From Nocardia brevicatena NBRC 12119 (lineage in GTDB: Bacteria; Actinomycetota; Actinomycetes; Mycobacteriales; Mycobacteriaceae): DNA of 64,000 bases. The notes under the pieces are model-generated. The model did not search any database and was not told the DNA's origin. It saw only the letters and a list, made by a program, of their open reading frames with translations. A program made the position numbers and the translations under genes. The stretch lies in the NCBI RefSeq assembly GCF_000308495.1, contig NZ_BAFU01000023.1:1-64000 (forward strand), given 5' to 3'. Positions 8,073 to 17,700 of this stretch are shown piece by piece (within the stretch, counting starts at the first letter, position 1; each line of letters begins with the position of its first letter).

Positions 8073-9248
8073 ATGTCCCCGCATCGCCCACGGTTGGCCG
8101 GCAAACTCTCCGGACTCACCAGCTCCGCCATTCGTGACCTGCTGAAACTCACCGCACGCGGGGATATCATCAGCCTCGCCGGCGGCCTGCCCGACGCGAA
8201 CCTCATGCCGGGCGAGCGGATCGCGGCCGCCGCGGAAGCCGCCCTCCGCGACAGCGCGAGCCTGCAGTACACCGAATCGCCCGGCTGGGGCCCGTTGCGG
8301 GAGGTGCTCGCCGGTCGGGAATCGACGCGACTCGGTCGGCCCGTCGATACGGCCGAGATATTCGTCACCCACGGTTCTCAGCAGGCGCTGTCGCTGCTGG
8401 CCGAGGTGCTGCTCGACCCGGGTGCCCCGGTGGTGGTCGAGGACCCGGCCTATGTCGGCGCACTCCAGGTCTTCCGTGCGGCCGGGGCCCGGATCACGGC
8501 AGTGCCGATGGACGCCGAAGGGCTGCGGGTGGATCGGTTGGCCGAGCTGCTCGCCCGCGGCGAACAACCCGCCGTGGTGCACACCGTGAGCAATTTCCAC
8601 AATCCCGGCGGAGTGACCATGAGCCCGGCGCGACGCCGCGCGCTCGCCGAACTGGCCGAAACCCACGGCTTCTGGGTGATCGAGGACGACCCGTACGGCG
8701 AACTCTGGTTCGACGGTCCCGCCCCGGCGCCGGTCGCCGCCTACTCGCGTCACGTGATCCGGTTGTCGTCGGCATCCAAGATCATCGCCCCCACCCTGCG
8801 GGTCGGCTGGATGAACGCACCCGAAGAGGTCTGCCGCGCGGTGGAACTGCTCAAACAGGGTGCCGATCTGTGTGGATCCGCGCTCACCCAGCAGATCGCC
8901 GCCGACCTACTGGCCGATACCGACTGGCTGCGCGCGCATATCGACACCGTCCGCGGCGCCTACGCCGACCGGGCCAAGGCGCTCGTCCACGCCGTCCGCG
9001 CACAGCTCGGCGACCGACTGGCCTGCACCGACGCCTCCGGCGGTATGTTCGTCTGGGCCGATTTCACCGACGGCACCGATACCGAAACCCTGCTGCCGCG
9101 CGCCCTCGACGCCGGTGTGGCCTATGTGCCCGGCCGGGCATTCGCGGTCGGCGCGGGATACTCGAATTCGCTCCGCATGTGCTTCACCACGGCCATCCCG
9201 GAAACCCTCACCGAGGCGGTCGCCCGACTGGGCCGCGCCCTCGGATGA
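8073..9248 (+). CDS. PLP-dependent aminotransferase, fold type I (LysN/MocR-like class)
   Basis: 391 aa. Class I/II aminotransferase resembling 2-aminoadipate/LysN-type enzymes: DIISLAGGLPD near the N-terminus, QYTESPGWGPLRE, THGSQQALSLLAE, SNFHNPGGVTMS, EDDPYGELWF and the PLP-lysine motif SSASKIIAPTLRVGW. The start is ATG 8073 because GGAGG lies 6 bp upstream; a longer reading from 8028 lacks a site. There is no DNA-binding domain, so it is an enzyme and not a MocR regulator. The likely role is amino-donor transfer from a branched-chain, aromatic or aminoadipate substrate; specificity cannot be set from sequence alone. Confidence 0.85.
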   Translation: MSPHRPRLAGKLSGLTSSAIRDLLKLTARGDIISLAGGLPDANLMPGERIAAAAEAALRDSASLQYTESPGWGPLREVLAGRESTRLGRPVDTAEIFVTHGSQQALSLLAEVLLDPGAPVVVEDPAYVGALQVFRAAGARITAVPMDAEGLRVDRLAELLARGEQPAVVHTVSNFHNPGGVTMSPARRRALAELAETHGFWVIEDDPYGELWFDGPAPAPVAAYSRHVIRLSSASKIIAPTLRVGWMNAPEEVCRAVELLKQGADLCGSALTQQIAADLLADTDWLRAHIDTVRGAYADRAKALVHAVRAQLGDRLACTDASGGMFVWADFTDGTDTETLLPRALDAGVAYVPGRAFAVGAGYSNSLRMCFTTAIPETLTEAVARLGRALG

Positions 9249-9400
9249 GACGTGCCACGCCGGTTCGGTGCCGCGTCACAGTGCTCCACTACGACAGTGA
9301 CCACGACATGATCGCCGACATCACCGGGCAACTCACCCAGTGGGTTGTTACCCCTGAAACGGCCGACCGACGCAGCACGGTTGATCTGTGACATACCGTG

Positions 9401-10897
9401 TCAATCCGCCCAGTTGTAGGTGCGTTCTACGGCCTTGTTCCAGGCGGTCAAGTGGTCCTTGCGGTCCTCGGCCGACATATCGGGATGCCAGGTTTTGTCG
9501 GCGGACCAGTTGGCGCGGATATCATCGAGCCCCGACCAGTAGCCCACGGCGAGACCGGCCGCGTAGGCGGCGCCGAGCGCGGTGGTCTCGTTGACCGAGG
9601 GACGAACCACCGGGAGGTCGAGGATATCGGCCTGGAACTGCATGAGCAGATCGTTGGCGACCATTCCGCCGTCCACCTTGAGAGTGCCGAGTTCCAATTC
9701 CAGCCGTTGCGATTCGGCGTCGGCGCGCATGGCGTCGATGACCTCGCGGGTCTGGAACGCGGTCGATTCCAGGACGGCGCGGGCGAGATGGGCCTTGTTC
9801 ACGAAACGGGTGAGACCGGCGATGACGCCACGGGCGTCGGGGCGCCAGCGGGGAGCGAACAGACCGGAGAACGCCGGGACGATATAGGCACCACCGTTGT
9901 CGTCGACGGTGCGGGCCAGCGCTTCGATCTCGGCGGCATCGGAAATGATGCCGAGATTGTCGCGGAACCACTGCACCAGCGAACCCGTGACGGCGATCGA
10001 GCCCTCCAGTGCGTAGACCGCGGGCTGGTCGCCCAACCGATAACACACGGTGGTGAGCAGTCCGTGACTGCTGAACACGGGTGTGTTCCCGGTGTTCAGC
10101 AACATGAAATTGCCGGTGCCATAGGTGTTCTTGGCGTCGCCGGGCGACAGGCACGCCTGTCCGAAGGTGGCCGCCTGCTGATCGCCGAGAATGCCGGAGA
10201 CCGGGACACCCGCCAACGGCCCCGCGGTGATCTCCGCGTACACCTCCGACGAACTGTGGATCTGCGGCAGCATCGCCATCGGCACCCCGAAGTCGGCGCA
10301 GATCCGTTCGTCCCACCGCAACGTCCGCAGATCCATGAGCATCGTTCGGGACGCGTTGGTGACATCGGTGATATGCCGGCCGGTGAGCCGCCACAGCAGC
10401 CAGCTGTCCACGGTGCCGAAGCACAACTGGCCTGCTTCGGCGCGCTCCCGGGCGCCCGGGACGGTGTCGAGGATCCACCGCAGTTTCGGGCCCGCGAAAT
10501 AGGTGGACAGCGGCAGTCCGGTGCGGTCGGCATACCGGGTAGGGCCGACGGACCCGCCGAGTTCGGTGCACAGCCGGTCGGTGCGGGTGTCCTGCCAGAC
10601 GATGGCGTTGTGCACGGGAACACCGGTCTCGCGATCCCACACCACCGTGGTCTCGCGTTGGTTGGTGACCCCGACCGCCGCGATATCGGCCGCATCGACC
10701 CCGGCTTCGTCCATCACCGCGCCGAGGACGAATTCGGTATTGCGCCAAAGTGTTTCGGCGTCGTGCTCGACCCAGCCGGGGTGCGGGAAGATCTGCTCGT
10801 GTTCCCGTTGGGCCATCCCTGCGACATGCCCCCGACGGTCGAAGAGGATGCACCGGCTCGACGTGGTGCCCTGGTCTATCGCAGCCACATAGCGCAT
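9401..10897 (-). CDS. glpK: Glycerol kinase
   Basis: 498 aa, the usual length for GlpK, which phosphorylates glycerol to glycerol-3-phosphate. The FGGY-family N-terminal phosphate loop is visible ([16 protein letters not shown]), then [44 protein letters not shown] and DGGMVAND. It is divergent from glpD with palindromic element C between them. Glycerol uptake, phosphorylation and oxidation therefore sit together, although no GlpF permease is present in the window. Confidence 0.95.
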   Translation of the reverse strand: MRYVAAIDQGTTSSRCILFDRRGHVAGMAQREHEQIFPHPGWVEHDAETLWRNTEFVLGAVMDEAGVDAADIAAVGVTNQRETTVVWDRETGVPVHNAIVWQDTRTDRLCTELGGSVGPTRYADRTGLPLSTYFAGPKLRWILDTVPGARERAEAGQLCFGTVDSWLLWRLTGRHITDVTNASRTMLMDLRTLRWDERICADFGVPMAMLPQIHSSSEVYAEITAGPLAGVPVSGILGDQQAATFGQACLSPGDAKNTYGTGNFMLLNTGNTPVFSSHGLLTTVCYRLGDQPAVYALEGSIAVTGSLVQWFRDNLGIISDAAEIEALARTVDDNGGAYIVPAFSGLFAPRWRPDARGVIAGLTRFVNKAHLARAVLESTAFQTREVIDAMRADAESQRLELELGTLKVDGGMVANDLLMQFQADILDLPVVRPSVNETTALGAAYAAGLAVGYWSGLDDIRANWSADKTWHPDMSAEDRKDHLTAWNKAVERTYNWAD

Positions 10898-10910
10898 TGG
10901 CTGAGCTTAA

Positions 10911-11055
10911 TTGCCCGCGCATTCGCGCGGGCGGGGTTGCGGCCCTGACGGGTCTCGCGTTTCGGCGCCCGAGACTCGTGCCTTCGGCACATGCGCTTCG
11001 GGCGACGAAACGCGAGACGGGCCGCAACCCTTTGTGGGCCTCGTAAGACACGGCA
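10911..11055 (+). repeat. Palindromic intergenic element, copy C
   Basis: A leading hairpin of different sequence (GCCCGCGCATTCGCGCGGGC) precedes the core at 10952-11018. The arm pair GGCGCCC/GGGCGAC has one mismatch; the apical hairpin is GTGCC-TTC-GGCAC. The tail CCCTTTGTGGGCCTCGTAAGAC matches D. Unlike most copies this one lies between divergent genes (glpK and glpD), only 14 bp from the glpK start codon, so it cannot simply be a 3'-end terminator for these two genes. Confidence 0.88.
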
Positions 11056-11329
11056 CGTGGGGTGCGTGGGTGTGGGGGGTGCGTGGGTGTGGTGGGCGGA
11101 ATGGCGCGTGGTTCGGCGAGGGGCGGGGAGTGTGGGATGTGGTGTGGCGCAGCCCAGTGGGGATTGGTTCCTTCGGGGGTGTCCGTGGGGTGCGGGGTGA
11201 TGGTGGTCTCGATACGGGATTGATGGTGAACTCGATGCGGGATGTTGGGCTGGGTTGCGCATAGGCTGTACGGCGGACGCGGGGATATGCAGGTGGTCTC
11301 GTAGCACCCGTACTCGAGGAGTCGAACCG
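11056..11329. other. G-rich leader region of glpD
   Basis: About 270 bp with repeated GTGGGTGTGG-type runs, very poor in C on the plus strand. No gene is visible. It presumably holds the glpD promoter. It is another example of the G-rich tract that follows the element. Confidence 0.5.
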
Positions 11330-13063
11330 ATGACCAAGAAGCCGGGATCGCAGTTTCTCGGACCGCAACAGCGCCGATCGGCGTGGGAGCGGTTGGACAA
11401 GGACCACTTCGATGTCGTGGTGGTCGGCGGCGGAGTGGTGGGTGCGGGTATCGCGCTCGACGCCGCCACCAGAGGTCTGAGCGTCGCGCTGGTGGAGGCG
11501 CGGGATCTGGCGTCCGGGACGTCGAGCCGGTCGTCGAAGATGTTCCACGGCGGGTTGCGCTATCTGGAGCAGTTCGAGTTCGGACTGGTGCGGGAGGCGC
11601 TCGCGGAACGTGAGCTGTCGATGTCCACCCTGGCCCCACATCTGGTGAAACCGCTGCGGTTCCTGTATCCGCTGACCCGTCGGGTATGGGAACGGCCCTA
11701 TGTCGCCGCCGGGCTGATGCTGTACGACACGATGGGCGGCGCCAAATCGGTCCCCGGGCAGCGCCACCTCACCCGGCACGGCGCGCTGCGGCTGGCGCCG
11801 GGGCTGCGTGGCACCTCGCTGATCGGCGGGATCAGCTACTACGACACGGTTGTCGACGACGCCCGGCACACCATGACCGTCGCCCGTACCGCCGCCCACT
11901 ACGGTGCCGTGATCCGCACCTCCACCCAGGTGGTCGGGTTCCTGCGGGAAGCCGACCGGGTGGTGGGGGTGCAGGTACGCGACAGCGAGGACGCCCGCAC
12001 CGCCGAGGTGCGCGGTCATGTGGTGATCAATGCCACCGGGGTGTGGACCGACGAGATCCAGGCGCTGTCGCAGCTGCGCGGGCGGTTCCACGTGCGCGCG
12101 TCCAAGGGGGTGCACATCGTGGTGCCGCGCGACCGGATCGCCAGCGATACCGCGGTCATCCTGCGCACCGCGACCTCGGTGCTGTTCGTCATCCCGTGGG
12201 GCGCGCACTGGATCATCGGCACCACCGATACCGACTGGAACCTCGATCTCGCCCACCCGGCCGCCACCAAGGTCGATATCGACTACCTGCTCGACCGAGT
12301 GAACCAGGTGCTGGTCACCCCGCTGACCCACGACGATATCGACGGCGTCTACGCCGGGTTGCGCCCGCTGCTGGCCGGAGAGAGCGACGAGACTTCCAAA
12401 CTGTCCCGCGAGCACGCGGTCGCCCGGATCGCGCCGGGTCTGGTCGCCATCGCCGGCGGAAAGTACACCACCTACCGCGTAATGGCCCGCGACGCCATGG
12501 ACGAGGCCGCCCAGGACATCCCCGCGCGGGTTTCGCCATCGATCACCGAGAAGGTGCCGCTGCTGGGCGCCGACGGATACTTCGCCCTGGTCAACCAGAC
12601 ACTGCAACTCGCCGAGGAATACGGTGTGCACCCCTACCGCGTGAAACACCTGCTGGGCCGGTACGGCTCGCTCATCGACGAAGTGATGGCCATGGCCGCC
12701 GGCCGCCCCGAACTCCTGCAGCCGATCATCGAGGCGCCGTCGTATCTGCAGGTGGAGGCGGTGTACGCGGCGGCGGCCGAGGGGGCGCTGCATCTGGACG
12801 ATGTGCTGGCCCGCCGCACCCGCATCTCCATCGAGTACCCGCACCGCGGCTCCGACTGCGCCGAGGAGGTCGCCCGGCTGGTCGCGCCGGTACTGGGCTG
12901 GGACGAGGAGGAGATCGACCGGGAGGTGCGGACGTATCGGGCGCGGGTGGACGCCGAGGTGCGTTCGCAGACCCAGCCCGATGACGCGGCGGCCGACGCC
13001 CTGCGCATCGCCGCGCCCGAACCGCGGCCGCAGATCCTGGAACCGGTGCCCGTCGAACCTTGA
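11330..13063 (+). CDS. glpD: FAD-dependent glycerol-3-phosphate dehydrogenase
   Basis: 577 aa; oxidises glycerol-3-phosphate to dihydroxyacetone phosphate at the membrane, passing electrons to quinone. N-terminal FAD site VVVGGGVVGAGIALDAATRG; the family segment SSRSSKMFHGGLRYLE, RTATSVLFVIPWG, GTTDTDWN and AGGKYTTYRVMA are all present, followed by the C-terminal helical DAO_C domain. The start is ATG 11330 after GAGGAG. It corresponds to GlpD2 (Rv3302c) by position near lpdA. Regulation may involve the 430-bp glpK-glpD intergenic region. Confidence 0.94.
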   Translation: MTKKPGSQFLGPQQRRSAWERLDKDHFDVVVVGGGVVGAGIALDAATRGLSVALVEARDLASGTSSRSSKMFHGGLRYLEQFEFGLVREALAERELSMSTLAPHLVKPLRFLYPLTRRVWERPYVAAGLMLYDTMGGAKSVPGQRHLTRHGALRLAPGLRGTSLIGGISYYDTVVDDARHTMTVARTAAHYGAVIRTSTQVVGFLREADRVVGVQVRDSEDARTAEVRGHVVINATGVWTDEIQALSQLRGRFHVRASKGVHIVVPRDRIASDTAVILRTATSVLFVIPWGAHWIIGTTDTDWNLDLAHPAATKVDIDYLLDRVNQVLVTPLTHDDIDGVYAGLRPLLAGESDETSKLSREHAVARIAPGLVAIAGGKYTTYRVMARDAMDEAAQDIPARVSPSITEKVPLLGADGYFALVNQTLQLAEEYGVHPYRVKHLLGRYGSLIDEVMAMAAGRPELLQPIIEAPSYLQVEAVYAAAAEGALHLDDVLARRTRISIEYPHRGSDCAEEVARLVAPVLGWDEEEIDREVRTYRARVDAEVRSQTQPDDAAADALRIAAPEPRPQILEPVPVEP

Positions 13064-13107
13064 GCACGTGGTAGCGGGTGCCGCCCGGTGACCGTGCCAG
13101 GGTGGGA

Positions 13108-13425
13108 TCAGGGCCGGATGGTGGGCGGTTCCTGCTGCGTCGGGGTCGGCGTGAACGGGGTGGCGGGCGCGCGGTGCGCGGGTGCCGGGTGCAGCAGGAA
13201 ATAGCAGAACACCGCGGTCGCCGCTATGGCCAGGGCTGTGATCAGTAGCCTGCCGGTAATGGCGGCCGGCCGGGTGCTGCGGGAAATCATGGGGCCTGCT
13301 CCGGGGCTCGACGCGGACATCCTGTGTGTCGCGCGATAGATATCGCGTATTAGCCGTCGATGGCATACCTCACATGTTTTCGGTCCCGCCCCGTACGTGA
13401 CCTCGGTGAAGTAGAGGGCAGACAT
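13108..13425 (-). CDS. Small membrane protein with N-terminal CxxC
   Basis: 105 aa from ATG 13425, or 70 aa from ATG 13320; the start is uncertain because no good ribosome site is visible. The longer form carries a CEVCHRR motif that could bind zinc. Both forms contain one transmembrane helix (LLITALAIAATAVFCYFLL) and a Pro/Thr-rich tail. It is convergent with glpD. Family not recognised. Confidence 0.45.
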   Translation of the reverse strand: MSALYFTEVTYGAGPKTCEVCHRRLIRDIYRATHRMSASSPGAGPMISRSTRPAAITGRLLITALAIAATAVFCYFLLHPAPAHRAPATPFTPTPTQQEPPTIRP

Positions 13426-13466
13426 GTGGTTCGAGTCGGGCCTCTCCACGGCCGGGCCGGCGCGGA

Positions 13467-14246
13467 TCAGTCCGGCGGCGGTTGGCAGCGGGGACAGAAA
13501 TAGATACCGCGCTCGCGGCGGCTCACCCGGTCGAATCCGGGGACGGTCTCGCCGAGCAGTTCCACCCGTAACGGTGTCCCGCACCGTTTGCAGGGGCGGC
13601 GGGCGCGGTCGTAGACCAGCGGCCGCCACGGCGGTTCGACCGCTGCCTTGCGCAACACCCGGTGGGCCTCGTGCACCAGGGCGAGCAGATCGGGTACCGC
13701 GCCGACCGGGGTGGCCGGGTGGACACGACGCAGGTAGCAGATCTCGCTGCGGTAGATATTGCCGATCCCTGCGAGATTGCGCTGGTCCAGCAGTGCGTCA
13801 CCGATCGATCGCTCCGGATGTGCTGCCAGCCGGAGCTCCGCCTCGGCGGGATCCCAGTCGGGGCCCAGCAGGTCGGGGCCGAGATGGTCGATGACGATGT
13901 GCTCGTCGACGCGGCGCAACACCTGTACGGTACCCAACTCGAAACCGACGGCCTCCACCTCGTCGGTGGCCAGAACCACCCGTGCGGTGACCCGCGGTTT
14001 GGTCCAGCGCTGACCACAGTGGAACACCCGCCAACTGCCCTCCATCTTCAGATGGGTGTGCAGGCTCACCGACTCGGTGCGGATGAACAGGTGCTTGCCG
14101 TAACTGCCGACGCTGTCGATCCGCTGTCCGCGCAGATCCACCGTGGCATAACGCGGAACGCGGAAGTCACTGCGGGTGAGAATTTTCCCGGCCAGGCCGG
14201 CACGCAGTCTGTCCGCGGTACGGAAGACGACATCACCTTCGGGCAT
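13467..14246 (-). CDS. nei: Endonuclease VIII-family DNA glycosylase
   Basis: 259 aa bifunctional DNA glycosylase/AP lyase for oxidised bases (Fpg/Nei family, Rv3297-like). After Met the protein begins PEGD, giving the catalytic N-terminal proline and glutamate. The helix-two-turns-helix region holds LLDQRNLAGIGNIYRSE. A C-terminal zinc finger is complete, with CKRCG near residue 220 and CPRC close to the end. Its minus-strand neighbours are the vapBC remnant and lhr, so repair genes nei and lhr lie together as in mycobacteria. Confidence 0.93.
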   Translation of the reverse strand: MPEGDVVFRTADRLRAGLAGKILTRSDFRVPRYATVDLRGQRIDSVGSYGKHLFIRTESVSLHTHLKMEGSWRVFHCGQRWTKPRVTARVVLATDEVEAVGFELGTVQVLRRVDEHIVIDHLGPDLLGPDWDPAEAELRLAAHPERSIGDALLDQRNLAGIGNIYRSEICYLRRVHPATPVGAVPDLLALVHEAHRVLRKAAVEPPWRPLVYDRARRPCKRCGTPLRVELLGETVPGFDRVSRRERGIYFCPRCQPPPD

Positions 14247-14255
14247 CGCCGCACC

Positions 14256-14576
14256 TCACCAGGTGGACTGTCCGAGCTCTTCGGCAGCGGGACGGACGTC
14301 CCCGGCCCGCCGATGCCAGGCGCCACGGGTCGGATTCGCGAGCGGATGACGGGTCATGGGCGCGCAAACCGACCGTCCCACGGCCGTCTCGGCGTCGGTC
14401 ACCTCGCCGGCGCGGTTCGGCCTGCCCGATGCCGACAGAACTCCGACGTCGAAACGAGCCGGGACATGGATAACGGTAGGCGCGATCCTCGTCGTTACCG
14501 CGGCCGCCCGATCGTCCTGCACCAGGATGTCGACCATCGCACTGGCATCGAGGACGATCTGACCGGAGGCGCTCAC
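14256..14576 (-). pseudogene. Degraded VapC-type PIN-domain toxin
   Basis: From a GTG start the first 60 residues read as a PIN domain: IVLDASAMVDIL with the first catalytic Asp, then IHVPARFDVGVLSA with a conserved acid. After about residue 65 the similarity becomes patchy (PMTRHPLA, GAWHRRA survive). The C-terminal catalytic acids (typically an LTTD-type motif) are missing, and the frame ends at 106 aa against about 130 usual. Frameshift(s) plus truncation are the best explanation, so active ribonuclease is unlikely. Confidence 0.65.
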
Positions 14577-14704
14577 CGGCGAATTCCCCCCGGGCCGATT
14601 CGAGAGCTGCCAGGATCGCCGTCTGCGTCAAGGCGAACACATCGAGGCCTTGTTCGCGCGCGCTCGGCCAATTCGTCGGGGACGCAGACGTTCGGACGAG
14701 CCAT
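14577..14704 (-). pseudogene. Frameshifted VapB-type antitoxin
   Basis: From ATG 14704 the frame reads MARPNVCVPDELAERA, a ribbon-helix-helix start. It is then shifted at a CGCGCGCG run (about 14655-14662). The continuation REQGLDVFALTQTAILAAL is only found in the next frame. The original stop would overlap the vapC GTG (GTGA), the usual VapBC coupling. The reading assumes the run caused a 1-base slip; a second shift near a G6 run would restore the overlapping stop. Confidence 0.6.
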
Positions 14705-14711
14705 GCCGAGA

Positions 14712-14734
14712 ATATACGCAATAGGTGTGTATAT
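14712..14734. promoter_or_regulatory. Operator-like inverted repeat of the vapBC remnant
   Basis: ATATACGC (7-nt spacer) GTGTATAT lies 8 bp before the vapB ATG, in an AT-rich patch. Toxin-antitoxin operons are autorepressed through such palindromes. The site appears intact although both genes look broken. Confidence 0.5.
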
Positions 14735-14776
14735 CCGGCCCGCCGGTCGGCGCAGGCCGAACGGCGATCGGCTCGC

Positions 14777-17700
14777 TCATACCCGCCCACGCAGCCGCAG
14801 CCCCCGGGGAGTGGGGCTGAATCCGGCCTCGGTGAGGAAGTCGGCGAAGGTGTTGCCGTGGACGGTGTCGCCATCCACGCGGTCGATGACCAGGGAGTCC
14901 ACCCGCCGGAAACGGACGAGGTCGGCGAGGGCGTGGGCGGCGGCGCGGCGGACGGTGGGGTCCTCGGTGAAGGTGAGCAGGGTTTTGCCGCCGCGTTCCA
15001 GGTACAGCACCGGATCGCCGTCCACCAGTACCACGAGAGCGCCTGCCTTACGGCCGGGGCGGTGCCCGGAATCGGCCTCGGTTTTGGGCCAGGGCAGGGC
15101 GGCGCCATACGGGTTGGCCGGGTCGCAGGCGGCGAGGGCGACGGCGGTGCCCGTGACGCGCTGCTCGCCCTCGAACGAGCGCAACCGGTCCACCACATCG
15201 GTGGTGGAGAACTGGGCCCCGCCGAGCGAATCCACGAAATAACCGCGGCGGCAGCGACCGCGGTCCTCGAACTCGCTCAGCACCCGGTACATGAGGGCGA
15301 AGCCGCCGGGTACGCCCTCGCTCTGCACCGAACCCCGGGTCAACACACCATAGCGTTCGAGCAGCAGGTCGGCGGTGGTATGTGCGCGAACCGTGTTGTC
15401 GGCGAGCCGATCCGGGAGCAGCGACCAGCGGCCCGCCACGGTCGGCGGGCTCGAACGACTCGGCGCGGCGGGCCGGGGCAGGTAGGCGCGCGCACGTGGC
15501 GCGCGCCGGGGTGTGCGGTGCGCGGTGGGGGTTCGGGTGGCGCCGCACAGCCGCGCCCGTACGGGGGCGAAGGTGTCACCGGATACCAGCCCGGCCCACA
15601 CCAGGTCCCACAGTGCCGTGACCACTTCGCTCTCGTCGGACAATCCGGTGGAGTCGGCGAGTTGCCGGAAGAAGAACGCCCCACCGCCGGGCCCCGGCCT
15701 GATGGCCATCGGCGCGGGCTGCGGCCCTGGTCGCACGGGTTGTCCCGCCGGTCCGCGAGTGGCGGGATTCGCCGAAGCCGTGTCCGCACCGGGTGTCGGG
15801 GCGTCGTGGCCGTCGGAACCGGTCGCGCCGATGGCCGGTGTCGGGGCGGGTGTCCAGGTGGGGATCTCCGCCCCCAGGGTGGCGAGCAGGTGCAGATGGG
15901 CCTCGGTGAACTCGATCTCGTCGGCCGGCGCCAGCGTGGTCGGCGCGAGTTCGGCCGGGTGCAGGGCGATCCAGCCGTCCTTGGCGTTGATGGCGCCGTG
16001 TCCCGACCAGCGCACCTCGCCGGTGGCCATGAGCTCGTCCAGCATGGCCGGCGAGTAGTCGGCCACCCGGGCGGGCAGGACCAGCGACTCCCAGGCCGAG
16101 GCCGGGATCGGCACCCCGGCCAGCTGTTCCACCACGGCGGCGACCCCGTCCACACCGCGCAGTTCACCGCTGCCGACCTGCTGCCAGTCGGGGAGGAAAC
16201 GGCCGAACGCGGCGATCGATACCGGTTCCACCTCGTGCCGCGCGGCGGCCAGACTGCGGCGGCGGAGTCGACGCAGTACCTGTCCGTCGCACCATTCCGA
16301 GCCGGCGGCATCAGGAGTGAATTCCCCTTCCACCACCCGTTTTTCGGCGGCCAGCCGGTGCAGTACCGGTGCCACCACGGCCGTGCCGAGACCGAACCGG
16401 TGAGCGGGGGCCTCGGTGGCGAACGGACCGTGGGTGCGGGCGTACCGGGCCACCAGATCACCGAGCGGGTCGGCGACCGGTTCGACGAACGCGGCCGGGG
16501 TACCGACCGGCAGCGGAACCCCCAGGGCGTCGCGCAGCCGCGCGGCGTCCTCCACCGCGGCCCACCAGATATGCCCGGCGTAGGAAACCTCCAGGGCGCG
16601 CCGGGAATGCAGGAGTTCGGTGAACCATTCGGCGGGATCGCTGCGGCAGCGTTGCGCGGCCTCGTCGGGGGTGAGCGGGCCGAGCAGCCGTAGCAGATCG
16701 GCGAGACCCTCCATATCGCGGGCCTGCCGCTGGGGGGTGAGCCGCTGAAGTTCCTGTTCGGTTTCGGTGATGACCTGCCTGTCCAGCAGCTCACGCAGTT
16801 CGACCCGGCCCAGGAGTTCGGCGAGCAACCCCGAATCGAGGGCGAGCGCCGCGGCCTTGCGTTCGGCCAGCGGGCTGTCGCCGTCGTACATGAACTGGCC
16901 GATGTATTCGAACAGCAGTGAGTTCGCGAACGGCGAGGGGGTGGCCGTCTCAACCTCCACCAACCGCACCTGTCGACGCGCGAGCCGGCCCAGCAGATCA
17001 CGCAGGGACGGCAGATCGTAGACATCGCGCAGGCATTCGCGCACCGTCTCCAACAGGATGGGGAATTCGGGGTACTTGCGCGCCACATCGAGCAGCTGTG
17101 CGGAACGCTGCCGCTGCTGCCACAGCGGGGCGCGGCGGCCGGGATCGCGGCGCGGCAGCAGCAGCGCCCGCGCCGCGCATTCGCGGAACCGGGAGGCGAA
17201 CAGGGCAGAGGCCCCCACCTGTTCGGTGACCAGGTCCTCGATCTCGTCCGGTTCGAAGACGAACAGCTCCGCACCCGGCGGATCATCGGTGGTGTCGGGC
17301 AGCCGGACCACGATCCCGTCGTCGGAGGCGGTGGGTGCGGCGTCCACCCCGAACCGCTCCCGCAGCCGGGAGCCGATGGCCAGCGCCCACGGCGCGTGCA
17401 GCGGCATCCCGTACGGGGAGTGCAGCACCAGCCGCCAGTCGCCCAGTTCATCGCGGAAACGTTCCACTACCAGCGTCCGGTCGGTGGGCAGCCGGCCGGT
17501 GGCGGTGCGCTGCTCCTCCAGCAGGGCGAGCAGATTGTTCGCGGCGTTCTCGTCGAGGCCGGAGGCTGTCGTCAGTTCCGCGAAGGTCTCCTCGCCTGCT
17601 CCTTCCCGGCCCGCGCGACGCACGAATTCGCCTACCGCCGCGCCGAGTTCGGCGGGCCGGCCGAGCCCGTCGCCGTGCCAGAACGGTAGCCGACCCGGTT

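Noticed and set aside
9522-11639. 705-codon minus-strand frame spanning glpK and the glpD leader.
   Set aside because: It runs out of frame through glpK; the conserved FGGY kinase sequence is entirely in the 9401-10897 frame.
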